DNA of 64,000 nucleotides from positions 310,001 through 374,000 of the forward strand of contig NZ_LPWE01000011.1 in the NCBI RefSeq assembly GCF_001723355.1. Reading direction: 5' to 3'. Origin of the DNA: Methyloceanibacter stevinii. Lineage in GTDB: Bacteria; Pseudomonadota; Alphaproteobacteria; Rhizobiales; Methyloligellaceae. Shown in pieces: positions 56,688 to 64,000 of this stretch (position 1 is its first letter; each line of letters starts with the position of its first letter). The translations under genes and the position numbers were made by a program. Under the pieces are notes generated by a model. That model saw only the letters and a list, made by a program, of their open reading frames with translations. It was not told the origin of the DNA and ran no database searches.

Positions 56688-58124
56688 GTGCTGCAAAAGC
56701 TCTGGTATGATCAGCCAGTTCGCACCCAACTTATTGTGGTCGTGGCGGCGATCAATCTCTTTGCCGCCTTGTTGGCTGGCGTCGTGGCGATTCTCAACAC
56801 CCGCACGGCAACCAAGGCCGAAATGGAGTCATCGCTCGAAGTCGCCGAACGCTTCGTCGACGTGACGCTCAGGGATCTCTCCCGGCAAGGCAAGCTGGAC
56901 GACCTCGACGAAGAACTGCCGCCCCTGCTGAGACATCTGCGGCACGTCCGCATCATGTTCTTGAGCGACTCCGGCCAGCTGGCCATCATTTCGCCCAAGG
57001 GCGCCACCGCCGGGGTCAAGGGATCCCATGCTCCCGGCTGGTTCGTTTCCCTGGTCCATCCCGAGATCGCCCAAAGGAAAGTGCGCCTTCTCCCGGACGG
57101 TTCGCATCCGGTGATCATCCTCGGCGAGCCGTCCGACGAAATCTCGGAGGCGTGGCAGGACTTTCTCTCGCTTGCGCTGATCTGGGGCGCCATCAACGCC
57201 ATTGTCTTGGTGGTGCTCTACATTGTGCTCGGGCGGGTGCTCAATCCGCTTGCGAGCCTGTCTCGAGGCATGCACCAGCTGGAGGGTGGTGAGTATTGGG
57301 CCAGGTTGCCGAGTGCAAAGGTCAAGGAAGTGGCCGTCATCACGGATCGGTTCAACATGCTGGCAAGCGCGCTGGACGTGGCACGCAAGGAGAACGAGAG
57401 CCTCTACCAGCAGCTGATCAACGTTCAGGAAGCCGAGCGCCGCGAAATCGCCAACGAACTCCACGACGAGGCGGGCGCCTGTCTGTTCGGCATTGCCGCG
57501 AACGCGTCGTCGATCCAAACCACGGCAGGGCAGTTGGACGGGGAACGGGCGACGAGGATTTCCAGCCGCGCCGGTGAGATTCTCTCGATTGCGGAACGGC
57601 TGAAGGTCATGAACCGGGCGCTTCTCAAGAAGCTGCGGCCGGGCCCGCTCGGCCAAGTCAAGCTGGCGGACCTGATCGTCGAGCTCACCGCTGGCCTTCA
57701 AAGCCAACACCCCGATACGCAGATTCATACGGCCGTTGGCTCGGTCGCGAAATCCTACGGGGAGTCTGTCGATCTTGCGATTTATCGCTGCGTTCAGGAG
57801 GCGATCACCAATGCGATCCGCCACGGGCATGCCGGAAACATCGATGTGGATCTGGACCAGGTGCAGCTCGCGAACGGCGCCGGCGATTACGAAGCAGTCC
57901 GTCTGACGATCGCGGACGACGGCAAAGGCATGGAGCCAGACAAAGCCAAAGGTTTCGGACTTACGACCATGACGGAGCGCGTCCGATCGGTCGGCGGTAC
58001 CTGCGTGATCGAGGGTGTCCCGTCCAAGGGCACCACCGTTCGCGTCGAAATTCCAATCAAACAGAAAAAGAATGAATCTACGGCGCCCGTCCGGGCGCGA
58101 GAATCGGTCAGGGAGCTATCATGA
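56688..58124 (+). CDS. NarL-type sensor histidine kinase, MxaY/MoxY-like
   Basis: The 478-aa membrane kinase has an N-terminal helix (TQLIVVVAAINLFAALLAGVVAIL), a periplasmic sensor of about 120 residues, a second helix (LIWGAINAIVLVVLYIVLG), a HAMP-type linker, the HisKA_3 phosphorylation box EAERREIANELHDEAGACLFGI and the ATP site CVQEAITNAIRHGHA with DDGKGMEPDKAKGFGLTTM. The GTG start has GGAG upstream. The stop overlaps the response regulator. Kinases of this class (MxaY, MoxY, MxbD) control methanol dehydrogenase genes in methylotrophs; the xoxF genes 0.4 kb downstream make that role likely (inference). Confidence 0.85.
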   Translation: MLQKLWYDQPVRTQLIVVVAAINLFAALLAGVVAILNTRTATKAEMESSLEVAERFVDVTLRDLSRQGKLDDLDEELPPLLRHLRHVRIMFLSDSGQLAIISPKGATAGVKGSHAPGWFVSLVHPEIAQRKVRLLPDGSHPVIILGEPSDEISEAWQDFLSLALIWGAINAIVLVVLYIVLGRVLNPLASLSRGMHQLEGGEYWARLPSAKVKEVAVITDRFNMLASALDVARKENESLYQQLINVQEAERREIANELHDEAGACLFGIAANASSIQTTAGQLDGERATRISSRAGEILSIAERLKVMNRALLKKLRPGPLGQVKLADLIVELTAGLQSQHPDTQIHTAVGSVAKSYGESVDLAIYRCVQEAITNAIRHGHAGNIDVDLDQVQLANGAGDYEAVRLTIADDGKGMEPDKAKGFGLTTMTERVRSVGGTCVIEGVPSKGTTVRVEIPIKQKKNESTAPVRARESVRELS

Positions 58125-58771
58125 CTAGAGTCCTCGTCATCGACGATCATCCGATCGTTTTGCAGGGAACCCGGCAGTTATTGGAGGATGTCGGCGTAAA
58201 AGAAGTCCATCAGGCACAGAGTTTGGCCGACGGTTTCCGTGCTTACAGAATGCAGAAGCCCGACGTGATCATCGTCGACCTTGCCATGCATAGCGGGTCG
58301 CTCGGCGGCCTGTCGTTTATCCGTCGCTTGCGGCTGCACGATCCGAACACACCCATCTTGGTCTTCACGATGCATTCCGATCCGGTGATCGTGTCCCGTG
58401 CGCTCGAGGTCGGGGCCACCGGGTACGTCCTGAAGGATACGCCGCCCGAGGAAGTTCAAACGGCGTTTCAGCGCGTCCGGGAGAACAGGCCCTATCTCAG
58501 CCACGACCTCGCGTCGGAGGTGGCCTTCATGGAAGCGCGGGGTACGACCAATCCGCTACGCCGCATGACGGTTCGCGAACTGCAGACCCTTGCCCTCGTG
58601 GCGGAAGGGAAGCCGTACGGAGTCATCGCCGAGCATCTGCACGTGAGCTACAAGACCGTGGCCAACACCTGCACGCAGTTGAAGGCAAAGCTTGGTGTGC
58701 GGACGTTGCCGGAACTCATGCGAATCGCCATTCAGCATCTTCCAGCAGCCAACAGTAAAATGCAGCGGTAG
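58121..58771 (+). CDS. NarL/FixJ-family response regulator, MxaX/MoxX-like
   Basis: The 216-aa protein has a receiver domain with VLVIDDHPIVLQGTRQLLE, phosphorylation Asp in DVIIVDLAMHSG, and Lys in GYVLKDTPPEEV. A LuxR-type DNA-binding domain follows (MTVRELQTLALVAEGKPYGVIAEHLHVSYKTVANTCTQLKAKLGV). Its ATG overlaps the kinase stop, so the pair is co-translated. The target is probably the xoxF promoter region just downstream (inference). Confidence 0.88.
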   Translation: MTRVLVIDDHPIVLQGTRQLLEDVGVKEVHQAQSLADGFRAYRMQKPDVIIVDLAMHSGSLGGLSFIRRLRLHDPNTPILVFTMHSDPVIVSRALEVGATGYVLKDTPPEEVQTAFQRVRENRPYLSHDLASEVAFMEARGTTNPLRRMTVRELQTLALVAEGKPYGVIAEHLHVSYKTVANTCTQLKAKLGVRTLPELMRIAIQHLPAANSKMQR

Positions 58772-59201
58772 CATTGCCATAGGTTCGCCGGCCGTTACGC
58801 GGCCGCCTCTGGCCTAATCAGCAAGCATACTGGAAAGTTTGTGCCAGGATTCGGCGCAACACATAGAATATCGAAGTCTCTCGAATGACTAGATTGGCAA
58901 GACCGCGGGTGCAAAGTGGCAACCTGCGGGATGCTATCTTCCAACTACTATGGTGAAAGTCGTCTCGGCATTCTGCGCTAACTTGGAAGTCGCGAATGCC
59001 GCACGATGACAAGTGAGATCGCTGCGATTGGCAATAGCCAGTCATCCCGCGCAGCCCACTCCGCTTCGCATCACTGGCATTCCAAACCAAGGTCGGAGAA
59101 CGCACGCGCACAGCTGGGACACAACCGGCCTGCGTGCGTCGGTCTCCGGCAAGTGGATGCTTGGTCTCTTGCGGCCGAGTAGCTAGGGAGAGGAGAAAGA
59201 T
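58772..59201. other. 430-bp intergenic region upstream of xoxF copy 1
   Basis: No gene is supported. This region should hold the promoter of xoxF copy 1. The last 26 bp before the ATG are shared exactly with xoxF copy 2 and contain the ribosome site GGGAGAGGAG. I see no strong hairpin or FixK-type box here. Confidence 0.6.
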
Positions 59202-59208
59202 ATGAAAC
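59176..59208 (+). repeat. leader sequence shared by both xoxF copies (copy 1)
   Basis: The stretch from GAGTAGCTAGGG through the ribosome site to the first codons (ATGAAACT) is identical to 61802-61834. Sequence further upstream does not match, so the shared block starts right before the ribosome site. It suggests strong shared translation signals kept after gene duplication. Confidence 0.75.
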
Positions 59209-61118
59209 TCAAGTTAGGTGTCCTGACCGGCACCGTCGTCGCTGTGACGATGGGGCTCGCGGGTCAGGCGTCGGCCATGAATACCGACGAGGAACAGCTG
59301 AAGCGTATGGCTGATCCCGACCAGTGGCCTGCCCCTGGTCGTGACTTTGCTCTGACGCGTCACAGCAACCTGTCCGACATTACGACGGAGAATGTGAACA
59401 AGCTTCAGGTAGCGTGGATGCAGGGCACGAATGCCCTTCGCGGTCACGAAGGTCAGCCTCTGATGATCAAGGACGTGGGTGGCAAGCCCATGCTGTTCAT
59501 GATTTCGGGTTGTCCGTCCATGGCCAATTGTAACGTTGTCCAGGGTCTGGATTTGTCCGATCCCGACAATCCGAAGCAGGTTTGGTCCTACGTGAAGAAG
59601 ACCGACCGTGACGAGTCGGCTGTGCCGCGCGCTTGCTGCGACACCGTCAACCGCGGTGGTTCTTATGCGGACGGAAAGTTCGTGTTCGGTACGCTCGACG
59701 GCTTCTTGATTGCGCTCGACGGTCAGACCGGCAAGGAAGTCTGGGTTGTCAAATGGGCTATCCCGAGAAAGGGCGAGACCATCACGCCCGCTCCGTTGAT
59801 CGCCGACAACAAGGTGTTCATCGGTTTCGGCGGTAGTGAGTTCGCCGCTCGCGGCCGCGTCGGCGCCTTCAACCTGGCGGACGGTTCCGAGGCTTGGGTG
59901 TGTCACACCACGGGTTCGGACAAAGACGTCTGCCTGACGCCCGAGACCAACAAGGCCAACCCGCATTACGGCACGGCCGGACAGGATCTTGGTATCAAGA
60001 CCTTCCCCAATGAGGATTGGAAGATCGGCGGCGGCACGGCGTGGGGTTGGTACTCCTACGATCCGGACACCAAGCTGGTCTACTACTCGACCGCCAACCC
60101 AGGTCTGTGGAGCCCGCAATATCGCTGCCCCGACAAGACCCACGAAGAGTGCAACGCAGTCGATCCTTCACTCGACGGGCAGGTGGGCCGCTTCGACAAC
60201 AAGTGGACCCTCAGCATGTTCGCGCGGAAGATCGAGACCGGTGAGGCTGTCTGGGTCTACCAGATCACTCCGTTTGACCAGTGGGACTATGACGGCATCA
60301 ACGAGAACATCATCACGGAGATGGAAGTCGACGGTAAGAAGCGGAAGGTTCTCTCCCACTTCGACCGCAACGGCTTCGCCTATGTCTGGGATGCTGCCGA
60401 CGGTACGGTTCTGCGCGCCACGAAATACGTGACGACGGACTGGGCCGAGAAAATCGATCTCAAGACGGGCCGTCCGATCAAGGTGCGCGATCACTCGCCG
60501 CTCGAAGTTGGCCGCAACGTCTCTGCCTGCCCGTCCGCGATGGGTGGCAAGGACCAGCAGCCCGCTTCGGTCGATCCGAAAGAGCCGAACCTGTTCTATG
60601 TGCCCACCAACAACTGGTGCATGGAGCTGGAGCCCCAGGAGCGCACGCACACGAACCAGGGCACGGTCTACGTGTTCGCGAACGTGTACATGTATCCTGA
60701 GAAGCAGGGTGTGACCGGCAAGATCAAGAAGTACGACGTCCTCACGGGCAAGACGCTCTGGGAGATCCCGGATCCCTTCCCGAACTGGAGTGGCACCATG
60801 AACACCGACGGTGGTCTGATGTTCTACGGTTCGCTGGGCGGCGACTTCCGCGCGGTCGACCGGGAGACCGGTAAGATCCTGTGGAGCCGCAAGTTGGGCT
60901 CGGGCATCATCGGTAACCCGATCACGTTCAAGACCGGCGGCAAGCAGTACGTCGGCGTCTACTCCGGCATTGGCGGCTGGATCGGTCTTCCGGTCACCGC
61001 TGGTCTGGACTTGAGCGATAAGTTCGGCGCCATCGGTGCGACGGCCATGACCAAGGCCGCTGGCCTGCAGCATGTCCCGCAGGGTGGCACCCTGAACGTC
61101 TTCCGCATCTACGACTAA
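59202..61118 (+). CDS. xoxF: lanthanide-dependent methanol dehydrogenase XoxF, copy 1
   Basis: This periplasmic PQQ enzyme oxidises methanol to formaldehyde or formate. The 638-aa protein has a signal peptide (VVAVTMGLAGQASA), the vicinal Cys pair in VPRACCDTVNRGG, and FDQWDYDGINEN. The Asp two residues after the catalytic Asp (DYD rather than DYA) marks XoxF-type lanthanide enzymes. Compared with copy 2 it has a 9-residue insertion in NAVDPSLDGQVGRFDNKW. A local WAIPRKGE in place of YAYPEKGE fits a pair of compensating indels at 59759-59771. A strong terminator follows. Confidence 0.95.
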   Translation: MKLKLGVLTGTVVAVTMGLAGQASAMNTDEEQLKRMADPDQWPAPGRDFALTRHSNLSDITTENVNKLQVAWMQGTNALRGHEGQPLMIKDVGGKPMLFMISGCPSMANCNVVQGLDLSDPDNPKQVWSYVKKTDRDESAVPRACCDTVNRGGSYADGKFVFGTLDGFLIALDGQTGKEVWVVKWAIPRKGETITPAPLIADNKVFIGFGGSEFAARGRVGAFNLADGSEAWVCHTTGSDKDVCLTPETNKANPHYGTAGQDLGIKTFPNEDWKIGGGTAWGWYSYDPDTKLVYYSTANPGLWSPQYRCPDKTHEECNAVDPSLDGQVGRFDNKWTLSMFARKIETGEAVWVYQITPFDQWDYDGINENIITEMEVDGKKRKVLSHFDRNGFAYVWDAADGTVLRATKYVTTDWAEKIDLKTGRPIKVRDHSPLEVGRNVSACPSAMGGKDQQPASVDPKEPNLFYVPTNNWCMELEPQERTHTNQGTVYVFANVYMYPEKQGVTGKIKKYDVLTGKTLWEIPDPFPNWSGTMNTDGGLMFYGSLGGDFRAVDRETGKILWSRKLGSGIIGNPITFKTGGKQYVGVYSGIGGWIGLPVTAGLDLSDKFGAIGATAMTKAAGLQHVPQGGTLNVFRIYD

Positions 61119-61150
61119 CACTCGTATCTGCTAGGACACCTAGAGGATTG

Positions 61151-61182
61151 GCGCCCGGTGCTGTGCTGCACCGGGCGCTTTT
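61151..61182 (+). terminator. intrinsic terminator after xoxF copy 1
   Basis: GCGCCCGGTGC (61151-61161) pairs with GCACCGGGCGC (61168-61178) around a 6-nt loop, followed by TTTTCG. It begins 32 bp after the stop, so copies 1 and 2 are likely transcribed apart. Confidence 0.9.
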
Positions 61183-61827
61183 CGTTCGACCGCGGCTTTG
61201 ACGGCCGCATGCGCGTGAGTCGCAATCACTTGGCGGAGACGAACGCGTGACGCCGGCGCTCGCGTCGATGTCGGCGCGCCGCGCATTTTCGCCAGGCCGA
61301 GTTTTCCCGCCGGGTGAGGAGCATTGGTCATCGGCGACGTCTCGTCAGACGTGAAATTCAGACGTGAAATGCAGATGAGAAAGCGCTCTACCGCGTGCGC
61401 ACAGTCGAATCTTGTGCGGCGCAACAAATGAAAACTGGATTTGGCAGAAATCGTTGCCATCGGCACATTTCACTTGCAATGGCATTACATTTGGCAATTA
61501 TGAGGGGGTAGCTCGGCAATGAGTGAGTGACGAAGTTCCACAGAAAGAACGGTGCAACGTGACTTACAAAGAGTCGGGCGCAATTTCCTCGTGAGGTGTC
61601 ACCGCGTCTTGTGTACAACGGAGAACCCGCAGCCAGTAGCGGGCGCGAGGCGAGATTTTGCTTCTGCGTTTTCTGGCAGTCTCCAATTTCCACAAACACG
61701 TTGGCAGCTTCGGAATTTGCTGAAGGCTCATTGACCTTAAGCAACGCTTAGGGTTGGAGCGCCAAGGCACAAAGAATTGCTCAGAGTTCGTTTCGGTGAA
61801 CTGAGTAGCTAGGGAGAGGAGAAAGAT
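61183..61827. other. 645-bp intergenic region upstream of xoxF copy 2
   Basis: No gene is supported on either strand. It should hold an independent promoter for copy 2. Its last 26 bp repeat the xoxF leader. A weak inverted repeat (CCTTAAGC-aac-GCTTAGG) lies near 61734-61751. Confidence 0.6.
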
Positions 61828-63717
61828 ATGAAACTGAAGTATGGTGTCCTGACTGGCACCATCGTCGCAGTGACGATGGGTCTCGCGGGTCAGGCGTCGG
61901 CTATGAACACCGACGAAGAGCAGCTGAAGCGCATGGCTGATCCCGACCAGTGGCCTGCCCCTGGTCGTGACTTTCAGCTGACGCGTCACAGCACGCTCTC
62001 AGACATTACGACCGATAACGTCAACAAGCTGCAGATGTCTTGGGCCCAGGGCACGAACGCCCTTCGTGGTCACGAGGGTCAGCCGCTTGTGATCAAGGAT
62101 GTTGGTGGCAAGACCATGCTGTTCATGGTTTCTGGTTGCCGTCCATGGCCAACTGTAAACGTTGTTCAGGCTCTCGATTTGACGGATGCCGACAACCCGA
62201 AGCAGGTTTGGTCGTATGTCAAGAAGACCGACCGTGACGAGTCGGCTGTGCCGCGCGCTTGCTGCGACACCGTCAACCGTGGCGGCTCCTATGCCGATGG
62301 CAAGTTCGTTTATGGCACTCTCGATGGTTTCGTGATTGCCCTGGACGGCCAGACCGGTAAGGAAGTTTGGGTCGTCAAGTACGCCTATCCCGAGAAGGGT
62401 GAGACCATCACGCCGCCTCCGTTGATAGCCGATAACAAGGTTATTATGGGCTTTGGTGGCGATGAGTTCGCCGCTCGTGGCCGCGTTGCCGCCTTCAATC
62501 TTGCGGACGGTTCCGAGGCTTGGGTGTGCCACAGCACGGGTTCCGAAAAGGGCGTGTGCCTGACGCCTGAAACCAACAAGGCCAACCCCCAATTCGGTCA
62601 GGCTGGTGAGGATCTTGGTATCAAGACCTTCCCCGGTGAGGACTACAAGATTGGTGGTGGTGCTGCTTGGGGTTGGTATTCCTACGATCCCGAGCTGAAG
62701 CTGGTCTACTACTCGACCGGTAACCCCGGCCTGTGGAGCCCGTCCTATCGTTGCCCCGATAAGACCCATGAGGAGTGCAACACTGGTGCGTTCGACAACA
62801 AGTGGTCGATGACGATCTTCGCTCGTAAGATCGAAAACGGCGACGCTGTCTGGGCCTATCAGATGACTCCGTTTGACCAGTGGGACTATGACGGCATCAA
62901 CGAGAACATTCTTACCGACATGGAAATTGACGGTAAGAAGGTGAAGGCTCTCACCCACTTCGATCGTAATGGCTTTGCCTATGTGCTCGACCGTACCGAC
63001 GGTACCCTGCACCGCGCCACGAAATACGTGACGACGGACTGGGCCGAGAAGGTCGACATGAAGACCGGTCGTCCGATCAAGGTGCGTGACCACTCGCCGC
63101 TCGAAGTTGGCCGCAACGTCTCTGCCTGCCCGTCTGCGATGGGTGGTAAGGACCAGCAGCCTGGTGCGGTTGATCCCGCCGAGCCGAACGTGTTCTACAT
63201 GCCCACCAACAACTGGTGCATGGAGCTTGAGCCTCAGGAGCGCACGCACACGAACCAGGGCACGGTCTACGTGTTCGCGAACGTGTACATGTATCCTGAG
63301 AAGCAGGGCACGACCGGCAAGATCAAGAAGTACGACGTCGTTTCGGGTAAGACGCTCTGGGAGATCCCGGATCCGTATCCGAACTGGGGTGGTACGATGG
63401 TCACCGACGGTGGTCTGATGTTCTACGGTTCGCTGGGCGGTGACTTCCGCGCTGTCGACCGTAAGTCCGGCAAGGTTCTTTGGAGCCGCAAGCTGGGCTC
63501 GGGCATCATCGGCAACCCCATCACCTATAAGGTTGGTGGCAAGCAGTATGTTGGCGTGTACTCCGGCATTGGCGGCTGGATCGGTCTTCCGGTCACCGCT
63601 GGTCTGGACCTGAGCGATAAGTTCGGCGCCATCGGTGCTACGGCCATGACCAAGGCCGCTGGCCTGCAGCATATCCCGCAGGGCGGTACGCTGAACGTCT
63701 TCCGCATTTACGAGTAA
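61828..63717 (+). CDS. xoxF: lanthanide-dependent methanol dehydrogenase XoxF, copy 2
   Basis: A close paralogue of copy 1, 629 aa, with the same signal peptide, RACCDTVNRGG and FDQWDYDGINEN, hence also lanthanide type. It lacks the 9-residue insertion (HEECNTGAFDNKW). GCRPWPTVNVV replaces GCPSMANCNVV of copy 1: one missing C near 62140 and one extra A near 62157 explain it. Codons end in T more often than in copy 1 (many GGT and GCT), which fits high expression. The leader is identical to copy 1. A strong terminator follows. Confidence 0.95.
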   Translation: MKLKYGVLTGTIVAVTMGLAGQASAMNTDEEQLKRMADPDQWPAPGRDFQLTRHSTLSDITTDNVNKLQMSWAQGTNALRGHEGQPLVIKDVGGKTMLFMVSGCRPWPTVNVVQALDLTDADNPKQVWSYVKKTDRDESAVPRACCDTVNRGGSYADGKFVYGTLDGFVIALDGQTGKEVWVVKYAYPEKGETITPPPLIADNKVIMGFGGDEFAARGRVAAFNLADGSEAWVCHSTGSEKGVCLTPETNKANPQFGQAGEDLGIKTFPGEDYKIGGGAAWGWYSYDPELKLVYYSTGNPGLWSPSYRCPDKTHEECNTGAFDNKWSMTIFARKIENGDAVWAYQMTPFDQWDYDGINENILTDMEIDGKKVKALTHFDRNGFAYVLDRTDGTLHRATKYVTTDWAEKVDMKTGRPIKVRDHSPLEVGRNVSACPSAMGGKDQQPGAVDPAEPNVFYMPTNNWCMELEPQERTHTNQGTVYVFANVYMYPEKQGTTGKIKKYDVVSGKTLWEIPDPYPNWGGTMVTDGGLMFYGSLGGDFRAVDRKSGKVLWSRKLGSGIIGNPITYKVGGKQYVGVYSGIGGWIGLPVTAGLDLSDKFGAIGATAMTKAAGLQHIPQGGTLNVFRIYE

Positions 63718-63741
63718 CTCTCGTAAACGTGTAGAATAATT

Positions 63742-63779
63742 GGCGCCCGATGCCCTTGTGGCATCGGGCGCCTCTTTTT
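63742..63779 (+). terminator. intrinsic terminator after xoxF copy 2
   Basis: GGCGCCCGATGC (63742-63753) pairs exactly with GCATCGGGCGCC (63761-63772) around a 7-nt loop and is followed by TCTTTTT. It begins 24 bp after the xoxF stop. Confidence 0.92.
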
Positions 63780-63875
63780 ATATATTCCGGGAAGAAATAG
63801 ACCCCCATGGCGGGTAAGCCTGGTGGGATCAAGTCCCGCCGATCGGCCCCGCCTTACCAGTTGAGGCGAACGCCC

Positions 63876-64000
63876 GTGCCATTCCCAATTCCCAGACTTT
63901 CCGCGACAATTGCCGTTGCAGCGCTTGCGATCTCTGTTGTGTCGGCCCACGCCGACGACAAGCAGTCCGTCCGGCGCGATCTCAATAAGACCTATGAGGA
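63876..64000 (+). CDS. start of a secreted protein gene downstream of xoxF (partial)
   Basis: GTG 63876 follows GAGGCG and gives MPFPIPRLSATIAVAALAISVVSAHADDKQSVRRDLNKTYE to the window edge. The first 26 residues are a signal peptide with likely cleavage after AHA. Genes in this place are often xoxG (cytochrome c) or xoxJ (periplasmic binding protein), but the visible residues fit neither clearly. A strong terminator precedes it, so it probably has its own promoter. Confidence 0.6.
   Translation, partial: MPFPIPRLSATIAVAALAISVVSAHADDKQSVRRDLNKTYE

Noticed and set aside
1-64000. tRNA or rRNA genes, CRISPR arrays, insertion sequences
   Set aside because: I looked through the intergenic regions for tRNA T-arm motifs, repeat-spacer arrays and transposase frames and saw none. 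A covariance-model scan would settle small RNAs.

Overview
The window is GC-rich DNA from an alphaproteobacterium, most likely a methylotroph of the Hyphomicrobiales (inference). The reasons are a complete ccoNOQP-ccoGHIS cbb3 oxidase locus, FixK/Fnr-type boxes, a NarL-type two-component pair, and a tandem pair of lanthanide-type (XoxF) methanol dehydrogenase genes at the right end. I found no tRNA, rRNA, CRISPR array or insertion sequence.

Layout. (1) 1-8131: the end of a cytochrome c gene, then the cbb3 oxidase structural genes and their assembly genes, behind a FixK-type box. (2) 8169-12718: an AlkB-family membrane hydroxylase, a short-chain dehydrogenase and an MMPL/RND exporter. (3) 13286-14592: a two-subunit 3-oxoacid CoA-transferase. 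(4) 14629-25002: a YugP-like peptidase, small membrane or secreted proteins, serA-serB, a coiled-coil protein divergent from a TetR regulator, a DUF937 protein and a large L,D-transpeptidase. (5) 25051-41247: an acyl-CoA ligase, glgB, a Crp-family regulator, and a sugar-phosphate block (pgl, rpe, pgi, tal, HAD, zwf, gnd, tkt) that covers glucose-6-phosphate to fructose-6-phosphate/glyceraldehyde-3-phosphate except for ribose-5-phosphate isomerase. An EAL-PAS protein sits inside it. (6) 41575-48295: a plasma-membrane-type P-type H+-ATPase, a DUF4405 membrane gene pair, and a MacA/MacB-type efflux system. (7) 48298-56149: a SpoIIAA-like protein, a Cys-repeat secreted protein, ppa, a DUF6455 protein, a diguanylate cyclase, a CYTH-CHAD protein, divergent hpf-like and usp genes, and two secreted repeat proteins. 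(8) 56688-64000: sensor kinase, response regulator, xoxF copy 1, xoxF copy 2, and the start of a secreted protein gene.

How the genes fit together. Methanol would be oxidised in the periplasm by the two PQQ enzymes, with electrons passing through c-type cytochromes to oxidases such as the cbb3 enzyme here. The kinase/regulator pair just upstream resembles MxaYX/MoxYX in type and position. FixK-type boxes lie before the cbb3 operon, in the divergent hpf/usp promoter and before the DUF6455 gene. This suggests a low-oxygen regulon joining respiration to ribosome hibernation and stress proteins.

Caution on sequence quality. More than twenty genes carry a single- or double-base frameshift, mostly one missing G or C in a short run, and many hit core metabolic genes. 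Both xoxF copies contain compensating indel pairs. I read most of these as sequencing or assembly errors, so frameshifted genes are annotated over their full inferred extent with the break noted.
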